The translations under genes and the position numbers were made by a program. A stretch of 64,000 nucleotides of DNA, taken from NCBI GenBank assembly GCA_964531335.1, contig CAZHEV010000009.1, forward strand, positions 62,001-126,000, written 5' to 3'. The stretch is from CAZHEV01 sp964531335 [NCBI: uncultured bacterium] (GTDB lineage Bacteria > Eisenbacteria > RBG-16-71-46 > CAZHEV01). The notes beneath the pieces are model-generated. The model was not told the origin of the DNA, did not search any database, and saw only the letters and a program-made list of their open reading frames with translations. Positions 11,795 through 19,567 of this stretch are shown in pieces; position 1 is the stretch's first letter; each line of letters begins with the position of its first letter.

Positions 11795-12340
11795 CTAATG
11801 CACTCTCACCGCGAGCAGCGCCTCTTTCATGTCCCCGAGGCGGGTGCGAATGCTGCTGTCCAGCAGCTTGTCCCCCATTCTCACGACGACCCCTCCGATG
11901 AGGGACTTATCGACGCGCTTCTCAAGCAATATCTTCTTCCCTGTGATTCCCTCGAGCACTTCCCGCAGTCTATTCTCGGTCTCCCCGTCCAGCGGAACAG
12001 CAGTGCGCAGTTCAGCCCTTGCTATTCCCTTGGACTCTTCCAACAGATCAGTGAAGGTTGAGGAGATCTCGGGCAGGTAATCCACCCTCTTGCGCTCGAG
12101 CAAAAGGGACAGCAGGTTGAGCACGAGCGGATTGACGGCCTCCTCCAATCCTCGCCTCAGTATCCTCATCTTCTCTTCCACTCGGACCTTGGGCGACATG
12201 AGGAATCGTCTCAGATCACGGTCCTTGTAAAGACCGCTCACCATGCCCAACTGCGCCTCCACTTCCTCCTCGACGCCCCTTTGCCTGGCGACCGCAAACA
12301 CGCCGGAAGCGTATCTCTGGGCTACCACGCTAGCTTGCAT
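11795..12340 (-). CDS. atpH: F1 ATP synthase delta subunit (OSCP)
   Basis: 181 aa. N-terminal six-helix domain ([16 protein letters not shown]) and C-terminal [20 protein letters not shown] signature. It ties the peripheral stalk (subunit b) to the top of F1. ATG 12340. A 144-nt noncoding gap separates it from atpF, long for an atp operon. Confidence 0.95.
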   Translation of the reverse strand: MQASVVAQRYASGVFAVARQRGVEEEVEAQLGMVSGLYKDRDLRRFLMSPKVRVEEKMRILRRGLEEAVNPLVLNLLSLLLERKRVDYLPEISSTFTDLLEESKGIARAELRTAVPLDGETENRLREVLEGITGKKILLEKRVDKSLIGGVVVRMGDKLLDSSIRTRLGDMKEALLAVRVH

Positions 12341-12484
12341 ATCGCCGAGTTCCTTTGCCTAAAGCGCCCACGCCATGCCTCTTCTTCCCGGCGGCCGCGA
12401 GAATCCAGGGACCGATGCGATCCGGCGGGGACTCACCGGAGAACCCCGCGCCATCGCGACCCGTCACGCCGCCGGCACCGCGCC

Positions 12485-13015
12485 TCAGCTCCGCGCGGTC
12501 CCGCCGGATCCGCGCTTCTTCTCGCCGACGCTCTCGATGAACTCGAGCACGAGCTTCTTGTTGCGCTCGTCGTCCATCCGCTCGGTCAAGAGCTTCTCCG
12601 CGCCGCCTATGGCCAGTTCGACCACCGTGTTTCTCAGCTCCACCTTCGCCTTGGCCTTCTCGCGCTCGATCTCCTGGCGGGCGCGCTCAACGAGGTCCTT
12701 GCCCTCGCTCCTCGCGTCCTCCTTGATATCCGCCGCGATCTTGCGCGCCTCGTTGATCGCCTCGAGGGTCTTGGCCCTGGCGGTGGCGTCGATCTCCTTC
12801 AACTGAACGCGGAGTTCCTCCTGGTCCTTCTTCGCGTCCTCCCTGGTCCTCTCGGCCACGTCGAGATCTCCTTTGATCTTGGCGCGCCTCTCGTCCAGCA
12901 TATTGAGGACCGGGCCCCAGGCGTACTTCTTCAGGATGAAGAGAGCTATGAGAAAACCCACGATATGGGTGATAAGCTGGCTTACTTCGACCAAACCCAT
13001 AAGATTTATCTCCAA
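12485..13015 (-). CDS. atpF: FO ATP synthase subunit b
   Basis: 176 aa. One N-terminal membrane helix (about residues 10-30, ITHIVGFLIALFILKKYAW) is followed by a long charged coiled coil (35-150) rich in Glu/Arg/Lys/Ala, the peripheral stator stalk. It ends with a basic, Gly/Ser-rich tail. Only one b-type gene is present, so a homodimeric stalk is expected. Confidence 0.95.
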   Translation of the reverse strand: MEINLMGLVEVSQLITHIVGFLIALFILKKYAWGPVLNMLDERRAKIKGDLDVAERTREDAKKDQEELRVQLKEIDATARAKTLEAINEARKIAADIKEDARSEGKDLVERARQEIEREKAKAKVELRNTVVELAIGGAEKLLTERMDDERNKKLVLEFIESVGEKKRGSGGTARS

Positions 13016-13205
13016 GAACCGGCAGGCCGGGGCCTCGCGCCCGCGGTCGGCTCAGGGCGAATCACGCCCGCGCTGCCGCTGCGCGCTCCCCAAGCGGCAT
13101 CACAGCCCCTATGGGCTCTCGCCGGATCGCGACCGGTGCGCCGTGCGAAATACCTTATCCGCCGGCGCCGTCCCGGCGGGCGGCGAGCCGATGCCGCCGT
13201 CCCAC

Positions 13206-13439
13206 CTAGCCGAGCTTGCCCTGCAGGACGAACATTGTAACCAGCGCGTAGATCGTCAGAGCCTCGATCAGGGCGCAGCCGATGATCATACCGAGCTGGA
13301 TCTTCGCCGCCGCCTCGGGCTGGCGGCCCATGGCCTCCATCGCGGCGCCGACAGCCTTGCCCAGACCCAGTCCGGATCCGACGGCGGCTATGGCGACTCC
13401 GAGTGGGAGTGCAAAACCCAACGCTGTCTGGAAATCCAT
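13206..13439 (-). CDS. atpE: FO ATP synthase subunit c (proton type)
   Basis: 77 aa hairpin of two membrane helices joined by the RQPE polar loop (residues 39-42). The ion-binding carboxylate is Glu59 in [11 protein letters not shown]. The Gln of helix 1 and the Ser/Thr after the Glu that mark sodium-binding rings are absent (Leu and Ala instead), so a proton-driven ring is inferred. TTTCGCTACC-side leader carries AGGAGGAGG just before ATG 13439. Confidence 0.95.
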   Translation of the reverse strand: MDFQTALGFALPLGVAIAAVGSGLGLGKAVGAAMEAMGRQPEAAAKIQLGMIIGCALIEALTIYALVTMFVLQGKLG

Positions 13440-13474
13440 TACTTCCTCCTCCTTTCGCTACCTCTCCAACGCTT

Positions 13475-14884
13475 CTAGTGCTCTTCGTGAGGCATCATCA
13501 TCAGGAAATACACCGTGCTCAACAACATGAACACCAGCGCCTGGATGGTGCTGGTGAGAATCGCCAGGAATATGAACGGTACGTGCAAAGGCAACCCCAC
13601 GGGCAGGTCCATGAACCCGAGAATCGCTATGCCCAGGCCCACGAAGATGACTATCAAGACATCCTCGCCCGTTATGTTGCCGAAAAGACGAAGCGACAAG
13701 CTGAGCGGCTTCGCCAGCTCGCCGATGATGTGCAGGGGCAACATGATGGGAACGAGCGCGATGGAGATGGGATCGCGCGGCTCGCCGGCCATGTGGAAGA
13801 TGTAACCCCCCAGGCCGAAGTTGCGGATGCCCGTGTACTGCACGTAGAAAAAGACGCAAAGCGCCAGCGCCAGCGTCTGGTTGAGGTTGGCCGTGGGGGA
13901 TCGCATAAACGGGACCAGCCCGAACAGGTTCATGAACAGGATGTATATGAATAGGCTGCCCAGGAACGGAACGTGTTTCCTTCCCTGTGGGCCCAGAATG
14001 CCGGTGATGAAATCGTCCAGCTTCTCGGCCAGGAACTCCACCACGTTCTGAAGACCGCCTGGGATCATGGTGGCGTGCTTCGAGGCGGCGCTCACCACCA
14101 CTCCGAGGATGATCACAGACAGGAAGGAGAAGATGAAATTCTCCCACTGGTGCAGGAAATGGCCGACCGTCGTGTCCCTGCCCACCAGGCCGACGATCAC
14201 GGTTATGAAGTTCGGAAGCTCGGCGTGGCCTTCCTCGTGCTCGGCGTCGTGCGCGCCCACGTCATGGACGTCTTCCTCCTCGCCGTGCGCCTGCTCCTCG
14301 CCGTGCGCCGAGGAGCTTCCATGGCCCTCCTGCTCGATCACCGCCGTCTCGGAGCTCGCCGCCACTTCCGAGACCGCCAGCGCGTCCGCGCCGCTCGATC
14401 CAAGCTGCGGGACCAGCCAGAGCGCCAGCGCCGCTACGGCGAAAAACGCCATGGCCCTGCCGCCTCTTATGCCGCCCGCGCCCCCGCCCCTTGAGCCGCG
14501 CACTGCGTGCGCGTCGCGGCCGAGTCGTCTGCTCAGCCGGATTCCGAGGACCTTCAATACGATTACTCCTTTGGGAATCCAAAACCCCGCGAGCAGCCCC
14601 AGGACGGGAAGAGCTTCCGTCCTCAAGGCCAGATATCCCAATAGATACAGAACGGGGAGCTTGACGCAGAGAAGCAGCGCCGCAAGCACGTGGCTGCGCT
14701 TTCCCGGCCGGATCAGGGTGGATACCAGTAGGCTCAGCACATAGAGGTTCGCGCACGCCCAGGCCGTGCCGACTATCATGGCCGCGCCGAAGCCGAGGCT
14801 GTAGTAGACGGCCACGAAAAGGGCGGCTATGGGCGTCACCCATCCGGATGTCCGTATGACACGACCTATAAACTCAGGCCCCAT
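13475..14884 (-). CDS. atpB: Fused ATP synthase subunit I - subunit a
   Basis: 469 aa in one uninterrupted frame. Residues 1-117 look like an ATP-synt_I protein: four hydrophobic helices with GWVTPIAALFVAVYYSLGFG near the start. Residues 118-145 form an Arg/Gly-rich linker. Residues 146-170 are hydrophobic like a signal peptide, then comes a His/Glu/Asp-rich stretch (185-225). Subunit a follows with its helices and the essential Arg in LSLSLRLFGN, and it ends HEEH. Subunit I helps c-ring assembly and subunit a forms the proton half-channels. GGAGAG precedes ATG 14884. An internal ATG (14452, before AFFAVAAL) could give a separate subunit a, but its ribosome site is weak. Confidence 0.88.
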   Translation of the reverse strand: MGPEFIGRVIRTSGWVTPIAALFVAVYYSLGFGAAMIVGTAWACANLYVLSLLVSTLIRPGKRSHVLAALLLCVKLPVLYLLGYLALRTEALPVLGLLAGFWIPKGVIVLKVLGIRLSRRLGRDAHAVRGSRGGGAGGIRGGRAMAFFAVAALALWLVPQLGSSGADALAVSEVAASSETAVIEQEGHGSSSAHGEEQAHGEEEDVHDVGAHDAEHEEGHAELPNFITVIVGLVGRDTTVGHFLHQWENFIFSFLSVIILGVVVSAASKHATMIPGGLQNVVEFLAEKLDDFITGILGPQGRKHVPFLGSLFIYILFMNLFGLVPFMRSPTANLNQTLALALCVFFYVQYTGIRNFGLGGYIFHMAGEPRDPISIALVPIMLPLHIIGELAKPLSLSLRLFGNITGEDVLIVIFVGLGIAILGFMDLPVGLPLHVPFIFLAILTSTIQALVFMLLSTVYFLMMMPHEEH

Positions 14885-14912
14885 GTGTTTCGGTCTCTCC
14901 GGTCAGATTGGA

Positions 14913-15176
14913 TTACTTCTTCTTTTCTTGGGGGCTCTCGTCCTCGTAGGCCTTCTTTACGAGCTTGTAGACCTCCCGCGCCCCAGCAATGAACCCCAAC
15001 ACCACGAAGACGATCATCAGGTAAGGCTCGGTACCCAGCTTCTTGTCCAGGAAATCGCCCATGAAAAAGCCGATGACGGGCGCTATGGCCAGGACAAGCG
15101 GGATCGCTGTCAGGAGGCCGGCTCGCCTGAGAGTCGAATACTTCTCGTCCTCATCCGACTTCGATCTCTTTGTCAT
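14913..15176 (-). CDS. atpZ: AtpZ/AtpI-family small membrane protein
   Basis: 87 aa. A charged N-terminus, then two membrane helices (about 20-40 and 52-70) with the family motif GFFMGDFLDKKLGT between them, and a charged C-terminus. First gene of the atp operon, 28 nt before the atpI-atpB fusion. AtpZ-type proteins are linked to c-ring or Mg2+/Ca2+ handling in other bacteria. ATG 15176. Confidence 0.88.
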   Translation of the reverse strand: MTKRSKSDEDEKYSTLRRAGLLTAIPLVLAIAPVIGFFMGDFLDKKLGTEPYLMIVFVVLGFIAGAREVYKLVKKAYEDESPQEKKK

Positions 15177-15289
15177 GCTGGGTACAGACCTTGGCGGGTC
15201 CGAGTAGTCGGGCGGGCGGCCGCTCCACCAGGTCGCCTCTGCAGGCCCACGGTGGCGCCGCGGTACCCTTGATGATCTATAGACATAAC

Positions 15290-15318
15290 AGCTTAGAGCA
15301 GGCCTCCGTCCCAGTCAA
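15290..15318 (-). promoter_or_regulatory. Candidate sigma70 promoter of the atp operon
   Basis: Minus strand: -35 TTGACT (15313-15318), 17-nt spacer, -10 TAAGCT (15290-15295). About 105 nt upstream of atpZ. The -35 is good and the -10 is weak. Confidence 0.45.
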
Positions 15319-15355
15319 CCGTTTTTTGTGGCCTCGATTCGGATTCGACCTCATA

Positions 15356-15447
15356 GATCCGAGCCGCCGCGCCCGTCCTCGTCAATGTGACCCCACGGTA
15401 CCCAGGACCCCGATCGCTGACACCGACCCGAGCCGCCGCGCCCGTCC
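15356..15447. repeat. Two imperfect 23-nt direct repeats, 69-nt period
   Basis: Copies at 15356-15378 and 15425-15447 differ at one base (GATCCGAGCC.. versus GACCCGAGCC..), both ending GCGCCCGTCC. They lie between the atp promoter and the end of the DUF6941 gene. The rest of 15177-15450 shows no gene. Function unknown. Confidence 0.7.
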
Positions 15448-15450
15448 CTC

Positions 15451-15942
15451 TCAGTGGTACTGCGGCCCCCCGGTGGTGGGATCCTCTCCCTCCGGGGCGG
15501 CCGGGGGCTCCTGCCCAGGTCCGCCCTGGGGGCCTTGGCCCGCCTGGGGCGGCGCCTCGTTGACCCTTATGGGCACGGTCGCCTTCTGGTCGTTGTCGAT
15601 CAGGACCGCGAACTCGTACCTGCCCGGGGCCTTGAAGACCACGTTGTGCAGGGACACGACCTGGTCCATCCTGAAGGGCTTTCCTTCCGGCACGCCGCGA
15701 GGGACGACCTCGGCCTTCATGCCCAGCACGGCGCCGCCGGCCTCGTCCAGGAGCTTTATCTCTATCGCGTGCTTCGAGGCCGACTCGGCCGGGGACGCCT
15801 CTATCCTCAACACAAGCTTCATCTCCGGATGCGTGACCGGGAACTTTCGCGCGTGAAGCGTATCGAAGATGCCCAGGATGTTGAGCTTGCCCTCTCTAGA
15901 CACATTCGCGCCGTCCGCCAGGACGGCAAAAGGGATCTTCAT
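15451..15942 (-). CDS. DUF6941 family protein
   Basis: 163 aa. Opens with the family-like stretch MKIPFAVLADGANVSREGKL and NILGIFDTLHARKFPV, predicted all-beta to about residue 130, then a Pro/Gly/Gln-rich tail (132-160) that is probably disordered. Function unknown; the fold looks like a soluble beta-sandwich. Its ATG overlaps the queF stop by one base (TAATG), so the two are translationally coupled. Family assignment is from recall of the N-terminal signature. Confidence 0.75.
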   Translation of the reverse strand: MKIPFAVLADGANVSREGKLNILGIFDTLHARKFPVTHPEMKLVLRIEASPAESASKHAIEIKLLDEAGGAVLGMKAEVVPRGVPEGKPFRMDQVVSLHNVVFKAPGRYEFAVLIDNDQKATVPIRVNEAPPQAGQGPQGGPGQEPPAAPEGEDPTTGGPQYH

Positions 15943-16313
15943 TACTGTCCGCTCCTATCGGCGTTCGGATACGACGCCGTAACGACGGTGTGAATCCCGC
16001 CCCTTATGAAGAAGTCCCCGACCACGGTCATGGAGCGCGGCGCGCAGGCAGCGACCAGATGGTCGAGGACGCGGTTCACGACGTCCTCGTGATAGATGCC
16101 CGTGTCCCTGAAAGTCCACAGGTAGAGCTTCACGGACTTGAGCTCGAGGCAGACCTTGTCCGGGACATAGGTTACGGCCAGCGTGGCGAAATCGGGCTGG
16201 CCCGTCCTCGGGCAAAGGCACGTGAACTCGGTGGTCTCGAAACTTATCTCGTAGTCCCTCTCGGGCTTCGGGTTGGGGAAAGTCTCTATGTCCGCGGTGG
16301 GCTTCGTGCTCAA
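15942..16313 (-). CDS. queF: NADPH-dependent preQ0 reductase
   Basis: 123 aa, the short unimodular QueF form. It reduces the nitrile 7-cyano-7-deazaguanine (preQ0) to preQ1 in queuosine synthesis. The catalytic Cys lies in FTCLCPRTGQPDFA. The NADPH motif ELKSVKLYLWTFRD and the substrate-binding stretch YHEDVVNRVL follow. The enzyme is cytosolic and forms a tunnel-fold oligomer. A QueG-like protein at 24.4 kb may belong to the same pathway. No queC/D/E is visible nearby. Confidence 0.95.
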   Translation of the reverse strand: MSTKPTADIETFPNPKPERDYEISFETTEFTCLCPRTGQPDFATLAVTYVPDKVCLELKSVKLYLWTFRDTGIYHEDVVNRVLDHLVAACAPRSMTVVGDFFIRGGIHTVVTASYPNADRSGQ

Positions 16314-16563
16314 GTCCCCTCCTCCTTGGTACCGGCGGGGCGCCTTCCGAGGGCGCCTATGCGCAACCCGGGGCGCCGGGCGCCTTCAGCGGGCGCCGGC
16401 GCGTCTTCCGGGGGCCAACGGGGCGCCATTCCGGTGCTTCCGCCGCGCCCTCCGGGGCATACCCCGCGCCCGGTCTCCTGCCTTCGAGCACTCCGATGCG
16501 CCCGGTGCTATACTCAGTGGCTAGTCTATAGGACGACAACCTGCCGCACAAGGGGAGTGGGAA
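16314..16563. repeat. GGCGCC-rich spacer with -10 candidate for rsuA-type gene
   Basis: The divergent spacer between queF and the pseudouridine synthase holds about six GGCGCC palindromes between roughly 16335 and 16430, set in short GC-rich near-repeats. TATACT at 16509-16514 may be a -10 for the rightward gene, but no clear -35 is seen. GGGGAGTGGGA directly before the TTG at 16564 acts as the ribosome site. Confidence 0.5.
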
Positions 16564-17292
16564 TTGCGACTCAACAGGTATCTGGCCTCATGCGGGCTCG
16601 GGGCCAGGCGAAAGTGCGAGACCCTGATATTGGAGGGCAGGGTCGCGGTAAACGGGCTGAAGACCCTCTCGCTCGGCACCCCGGTCGATCCCCGCCGCGA
16701 CGAGGTGACCGTGGATGGGACCGTCGTGACCCCTCCCGCCGCAAACACGTACATCCTTCTGAACAAGCCCGCCGGCTACCTCACGACCGCCTCGGATCCC
16801 CAGGGCAGGCCCACGGTCATAGATCTTCTGCCCGAAGGCAGCGCGCGCCTGTTTCCGGTGGGCAGGCTCGATGCCGATACGACAGGGCTCCTTCTGATGA
16901 CCGACGACGGAAAGCTGGCTTTTAGGTTGGCCCATCCCAGGTACGCGATCGAGAAGAAGTACGTGGCCGTGGTCGAGGGCCGTCCCTCTGAGTCGGACCT
17001 GCAGGCCCTCAGAGAAGGCGTTGAGCTGGAGGACGGCCCCACCCATTCCGCGGCGGTGCGGTCGCTGCCGGGCGGCCGCGACAAAGGACGCGTGGAGATA
17101 ATCATCCACGAAGGAAGGAAGCGGCAGGTCCGCAGGATGCTGGCCGCCGTCGGCCATCCGGTGGTGGAGCTCACACGCATGGGGATAGCGTTTCTCGAGC
17201 TGGGCGAGATGAAGCCGGGCGAGCACAGAGTGCTCAAGGCGGCGGAGGTCCAGCGCCTTCGCAGGTCGGTGGGATTGAACCCGCTTCCCTGA
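16564..17292 (+). CDS. RsuA/RluB-family rRNA pseudouridine synthase
   Basis: 242 aa, TTG start after GGGAGTGGGA. An N-terminal S4 RNA-binding domain (MRLNRYLASCGLGARRKCE, about 1-60) is followed by the catalytic domain with GRLDADTTGLLLMTDDG carrying the catalytic Asp, and the C-terminal IIHEGRKRQVRRMLAAVGHP motif. It converts uridine to pseudouridine in rRNA. Which site (16S 516, 23S 2605 or 2457 type) cannot be told from motifs; the length best fits the RluB/RsuA group. Confidence 0.93.
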   Translation: MRLNRYLASCGLGARRKCETLILEGRVAVNGLKTLSLGTPVDPRRDEVTVDGTVVTPPAANTYILLNKPAGYLTTASDPQGRPTVIDLLPEGSARLFPVGRLDADTTGLLLMTDDGKLAFRLAHPRYAIEKKYVAVVEGRPSESDLQALREGVELEDGPTHSAAVRSLPGGRDKGRVEIIIHEGRKRQVRRMLAAVGHPVVELTRMGIAFLELGEMKPGEHRVLKAAEVQRLRRSVGLNPLP

Positions 17293-17445
17293 GACGGACG
17301 GAAGCAGCACAAGAGGCCGGCACCCACGATCGTCCGCGCTGCAAGCTTGCGCTGCTCACGGGATGCGCGGGCCGCCGGCTCGAACTCTCTCCGCGGTTGG
17401 ACCTGCCCACATTGCTCGCCCGCAGCCCTTTCTTCGACGCGCCGG

Positions 17446-17474
17446 TTGGCCCTTATCCGCGCCCGTGGTACAAT
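17446..17474 (+). promoter_or_regulatory. Sigma70 promoter of the BsuPI lipoprotein gene
   Basis: -35 TTGGCC (17446-17451), 17-nt spacer, -10 TACAAT (17469-17474). It predicts a start near 17481 and a leader of about 110 nt. No other gene lies in 17293-17592. Confidence 0.7.
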
Positions 17475-17592
17475 TGCGTTGAGAATGGGGCGAACCTGGA
17501 GCCCTTTGACCGGGCGCGGGATTTTCGTGGAAAGGGCGCTTCAACCCGGCATCATTCAGCATCTCATTGAACGAAACGGAGTCTACGAAGCA

Positions 17593-18390
17593 GTGAAACA
17601 CACGAAGCTCAATCAGGCAGGCATTCGGATTAGGATAATAGTCCTATCGGTTGTGATGGCCGCAGCGGCCGCCGTATCCCTGGGAGGCTGCGGATCGGAC
17701 AGCTCCACAGGGCCGGAGGAGCCCGTAGGCAAGTACCCCCTCACAGGCACCGCGGTCTTCGCGGACAAGCAGGACCACTCGGGCATCAAGGTCAAGGTGC
17801 AGGGAGTCACACCCACGATAACGACCGGGCCGGACGGCTCCTTCACGCTGCCGCCGCTTGGAAACGGCGACTACACCCTCGAGGCCGGCGCGAAGTTCTA
17901 CTCCACCCTTACGACGAACTTGCAGGTTAGGGACAGCCTGCTCGTAGATCCGATCGGGCAGCTCGAGCTGACGCGGACCTTCTTCATCGAGATAAACAGC
18001 GACTCCCTGCGGTACACGCACGAGTCGGACAGCGTGGTCATCTGGATCACCCTCAGGAACGAGGACGTACGCGACCTGGAGCTGTTCAACCCGTTCGCCA
18101 GGCCCTACGACTTCGCGGTCTACGATCCGGCGGAGCAGGATGAGGAAGTGTGGAGGTGGAGCGACAACCGCCCTCAGGTGAACGAGGACAAGGTGGACTT
18201 CGAGGCGACCATCGCTGTTGGAGATTCTCTAAGGCTCGAGCCTCACAAGCACTGGGACAAGACCGACCAGTTCGGGACCCTGGTCCCCGTCGGAACCTAC
18301 GAGGTCGAGGGCGAGATCTTCTTCTTCGACTCGCTGGGACGCAAACTCGAGTTCGACAGCGGGCGGCGCGAGATAAAGATTGCCCCCTGA
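17593..18390 (+). CDS. Lipoprotein with carboxypeptidase-like and BsuPI domains
   Basis: 265 aa from GTG 17593. Longer in-frame starts overlap the promoter. The signal peptide has core IIVLSVVMAAAAAV and lipobox SLGGC. Residues about 45-110 look like a carboxypeptidase-regulatory beta-sandwich (GTAVFAD...TGPDGSFTLPPL). Residues about 135-250 resemble the BsuPI domain (RPYDFAVYDP, EVWRWSDNRP, VPVGTYEVEG), known from a Bacillus intracellular proteinase inhibitor and common in exported proteins. Probably anchored in the outer or inner membrane facing the periplasm. The target is unknown. The domain calls are from remembered signatures. Confidence 0.8.
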   Translation: MKHTKLNQAGIRIRIIVLSVVMAAAAAVSLGGCGSDSSTGPEEPVGKYPLTGTAVFADKQDHSGIKVKVQGVTPTITTGPDGSFTLPPLGNGDYTLEAGAKFYSTLTTNLQVRDSLLVDPIGQLELTRTFFIEINSDSLRYTHESDSVVIWITLRNEDVRDLELFNPFARPYDFAVYDPAEQDEEVWRWSDNRPQVNEDKVDFEATIAVGDSLRLEPHKHWDKTDQFGTLVPVGTYEVEGEIFFFDSLGRKLEFDSGRREIKIAP

Positions 18391-18557
18391 CCCCGGGGGC
18401 AACGGCGGGCGCCGCCAAACGCCGCGCCACTTAGAGCCGCCCCGCGTTCGGAAGACAACTTGCCGAGCCGCCGAGCAGAGAATCCGTACTGAGAGGTTCA
18501 CACCGGGCGGGCTTCCGTACGCGCCCGTACATCTGCGCGGAAGAGACGGCGGGCAGG

Positions 18558-18714
18558 AGCGCCACCAAGACCGTCCGGGACCTGAGGCATAGCTGCACGG
18601 AGACCACAAACTGCTCGACCAGCTCCTCCAGGCTTTGCGCGCCCGCCATGGTTCTGCCCATCTGGCCGACGGTCCTGACCCTATCGACCCTCGCGGACAG
18701 ACGGCGCTGCGTCT
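18558..18714 (-). repeat. 157-bp duplicated fragment of the REC-GAF regulator gene
   Basis: Matches 20382-20538 over 157 bases with a single mismatch (C at 18598 versus G). It corresponds to the segment of the regulator between the receiver and GAF domains (MGRTMAGAQSLEELVEQ and following). Both junctions drop straight into unrelated sequence. No target-site duplication or transposon ends are visible. It cannot encode a useful product on its own. Confidence 0.92.
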
Positions 18715-18836
18715 TACGTGTCCATTCGCGCGGCGTCTAGTCACGAATACTCGATTCGCTGGCCCAGCCTTCCAGACTGAGCCGGAACGGAATCCGCCCA
18801 TTCTCGTCCCTGACGCCCTCCGACCTACCGTGCAGA

Positions 18837-19112
18837 TTGAACATTGAATATTCAATCTACAAGAGCATTACTCACACGACCGCGAAGCGTTGGCATTCAA
18901 CCGTGGAGACACATGTCCTCCTGGATCCGGGCGGCAAGTTGGTGCCAATCGAGATAAAGTCCGCACAAACCGTGGCGAGCGATTTCTTCGACGGCATTCG
19001 GTACTGGCGAGAGCTGGCGGGCGAAAGGGCGGCGCCCGGAGCGCTGTTTTACGCTGGACAGAGCTCATTTCGTCGCCAAGGGGTCGCAGTGTACTCATGG
19101 TCGTGTCTCTAG
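18837..19112 (+). pseudogene. C-terminal remnant of a DUF4143/AAA-type ATPase
   Basis: An open frame of 91 codons. From about 18903 it reads like the C-terminal nuclease-like part of DUF4143 ATPases: GGKLVPIEIKSAQTVASDFF, DGIRYWRELAG, then a final FRRQGVAVYSW. The N-terminal AAA module and most of the DUF4143 region are missing, and the first 20 codons are unrelated. Full-length members are about 400 aa. It is probably a leftover of a lost accessory gene. Confidence 0.7.
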
Positions 19113-19567
19113 TAAAGGGCCCCTAGCCGGCGCCGTTTTCCCTTTCCAGGGAAGGCCGAGAAGCTCTGGGTGCTCCCCCAAACACCGCAGAATTGAAACC
19201 ACCCGTGCGCGCGGGCGGCCCTTCCCCCGTCTCTTCCCGACCTGCCCCCAGAAAGGTCGGCCCTCGCCTCCATGCTCTATCAAGGCACGTTCCAACCGGA
19301 CCGTGGAATCAAGAGGCGGCGCAATCTCTTTGCGGACAAGAGGAACAAGGGATCGTGGCGAAGCGGACGGCGGCGGTCACACCCCCGCGGGCGCAACCTG
19401 GGTTGTAGTCGCCGCTCCGGGAGGTCCCGCGGGTTGCCGATGCGGCACCTAGGCGGGCAGGAAATACCTGGACGCAAGGCAGCGGAAGGATAGGCCCGAT
19501 AGCATCGGCCAAGTCGGTGCACGGGTGAGAAAGGCCGCCCCGGAGCAGCCCCCCAGTGGCAACCACG

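Larger units (their letters stand above)
18391..19567. other. Decayed spacer without intact genes
   Basis: About 1.2 kb containing a 157-bp copied fragment of the downstream regulator gene (18558-18714), a DUF4143-ATPase remnant (18837-19112) and a 14-bp perfect palindrome ATTGAATATTCAAT (18843-18856). The remaining sequence shows only chance open frames. It reads as a site of past insertion and deletion. Confidence 0.6.

Noticed and set aside
14452-14454. Separate atpB gene starting at an internal ATG
   Set aside because: Kept only as an alternative: there is no stop between the subunit I and subunit a parts and the ribosome site at 14452 is poor.
15356-15447. Possible insertion-sequence ends
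   Set aside because: The repeats are direct rather than inverted and enclose only 46 nt with no transposase.
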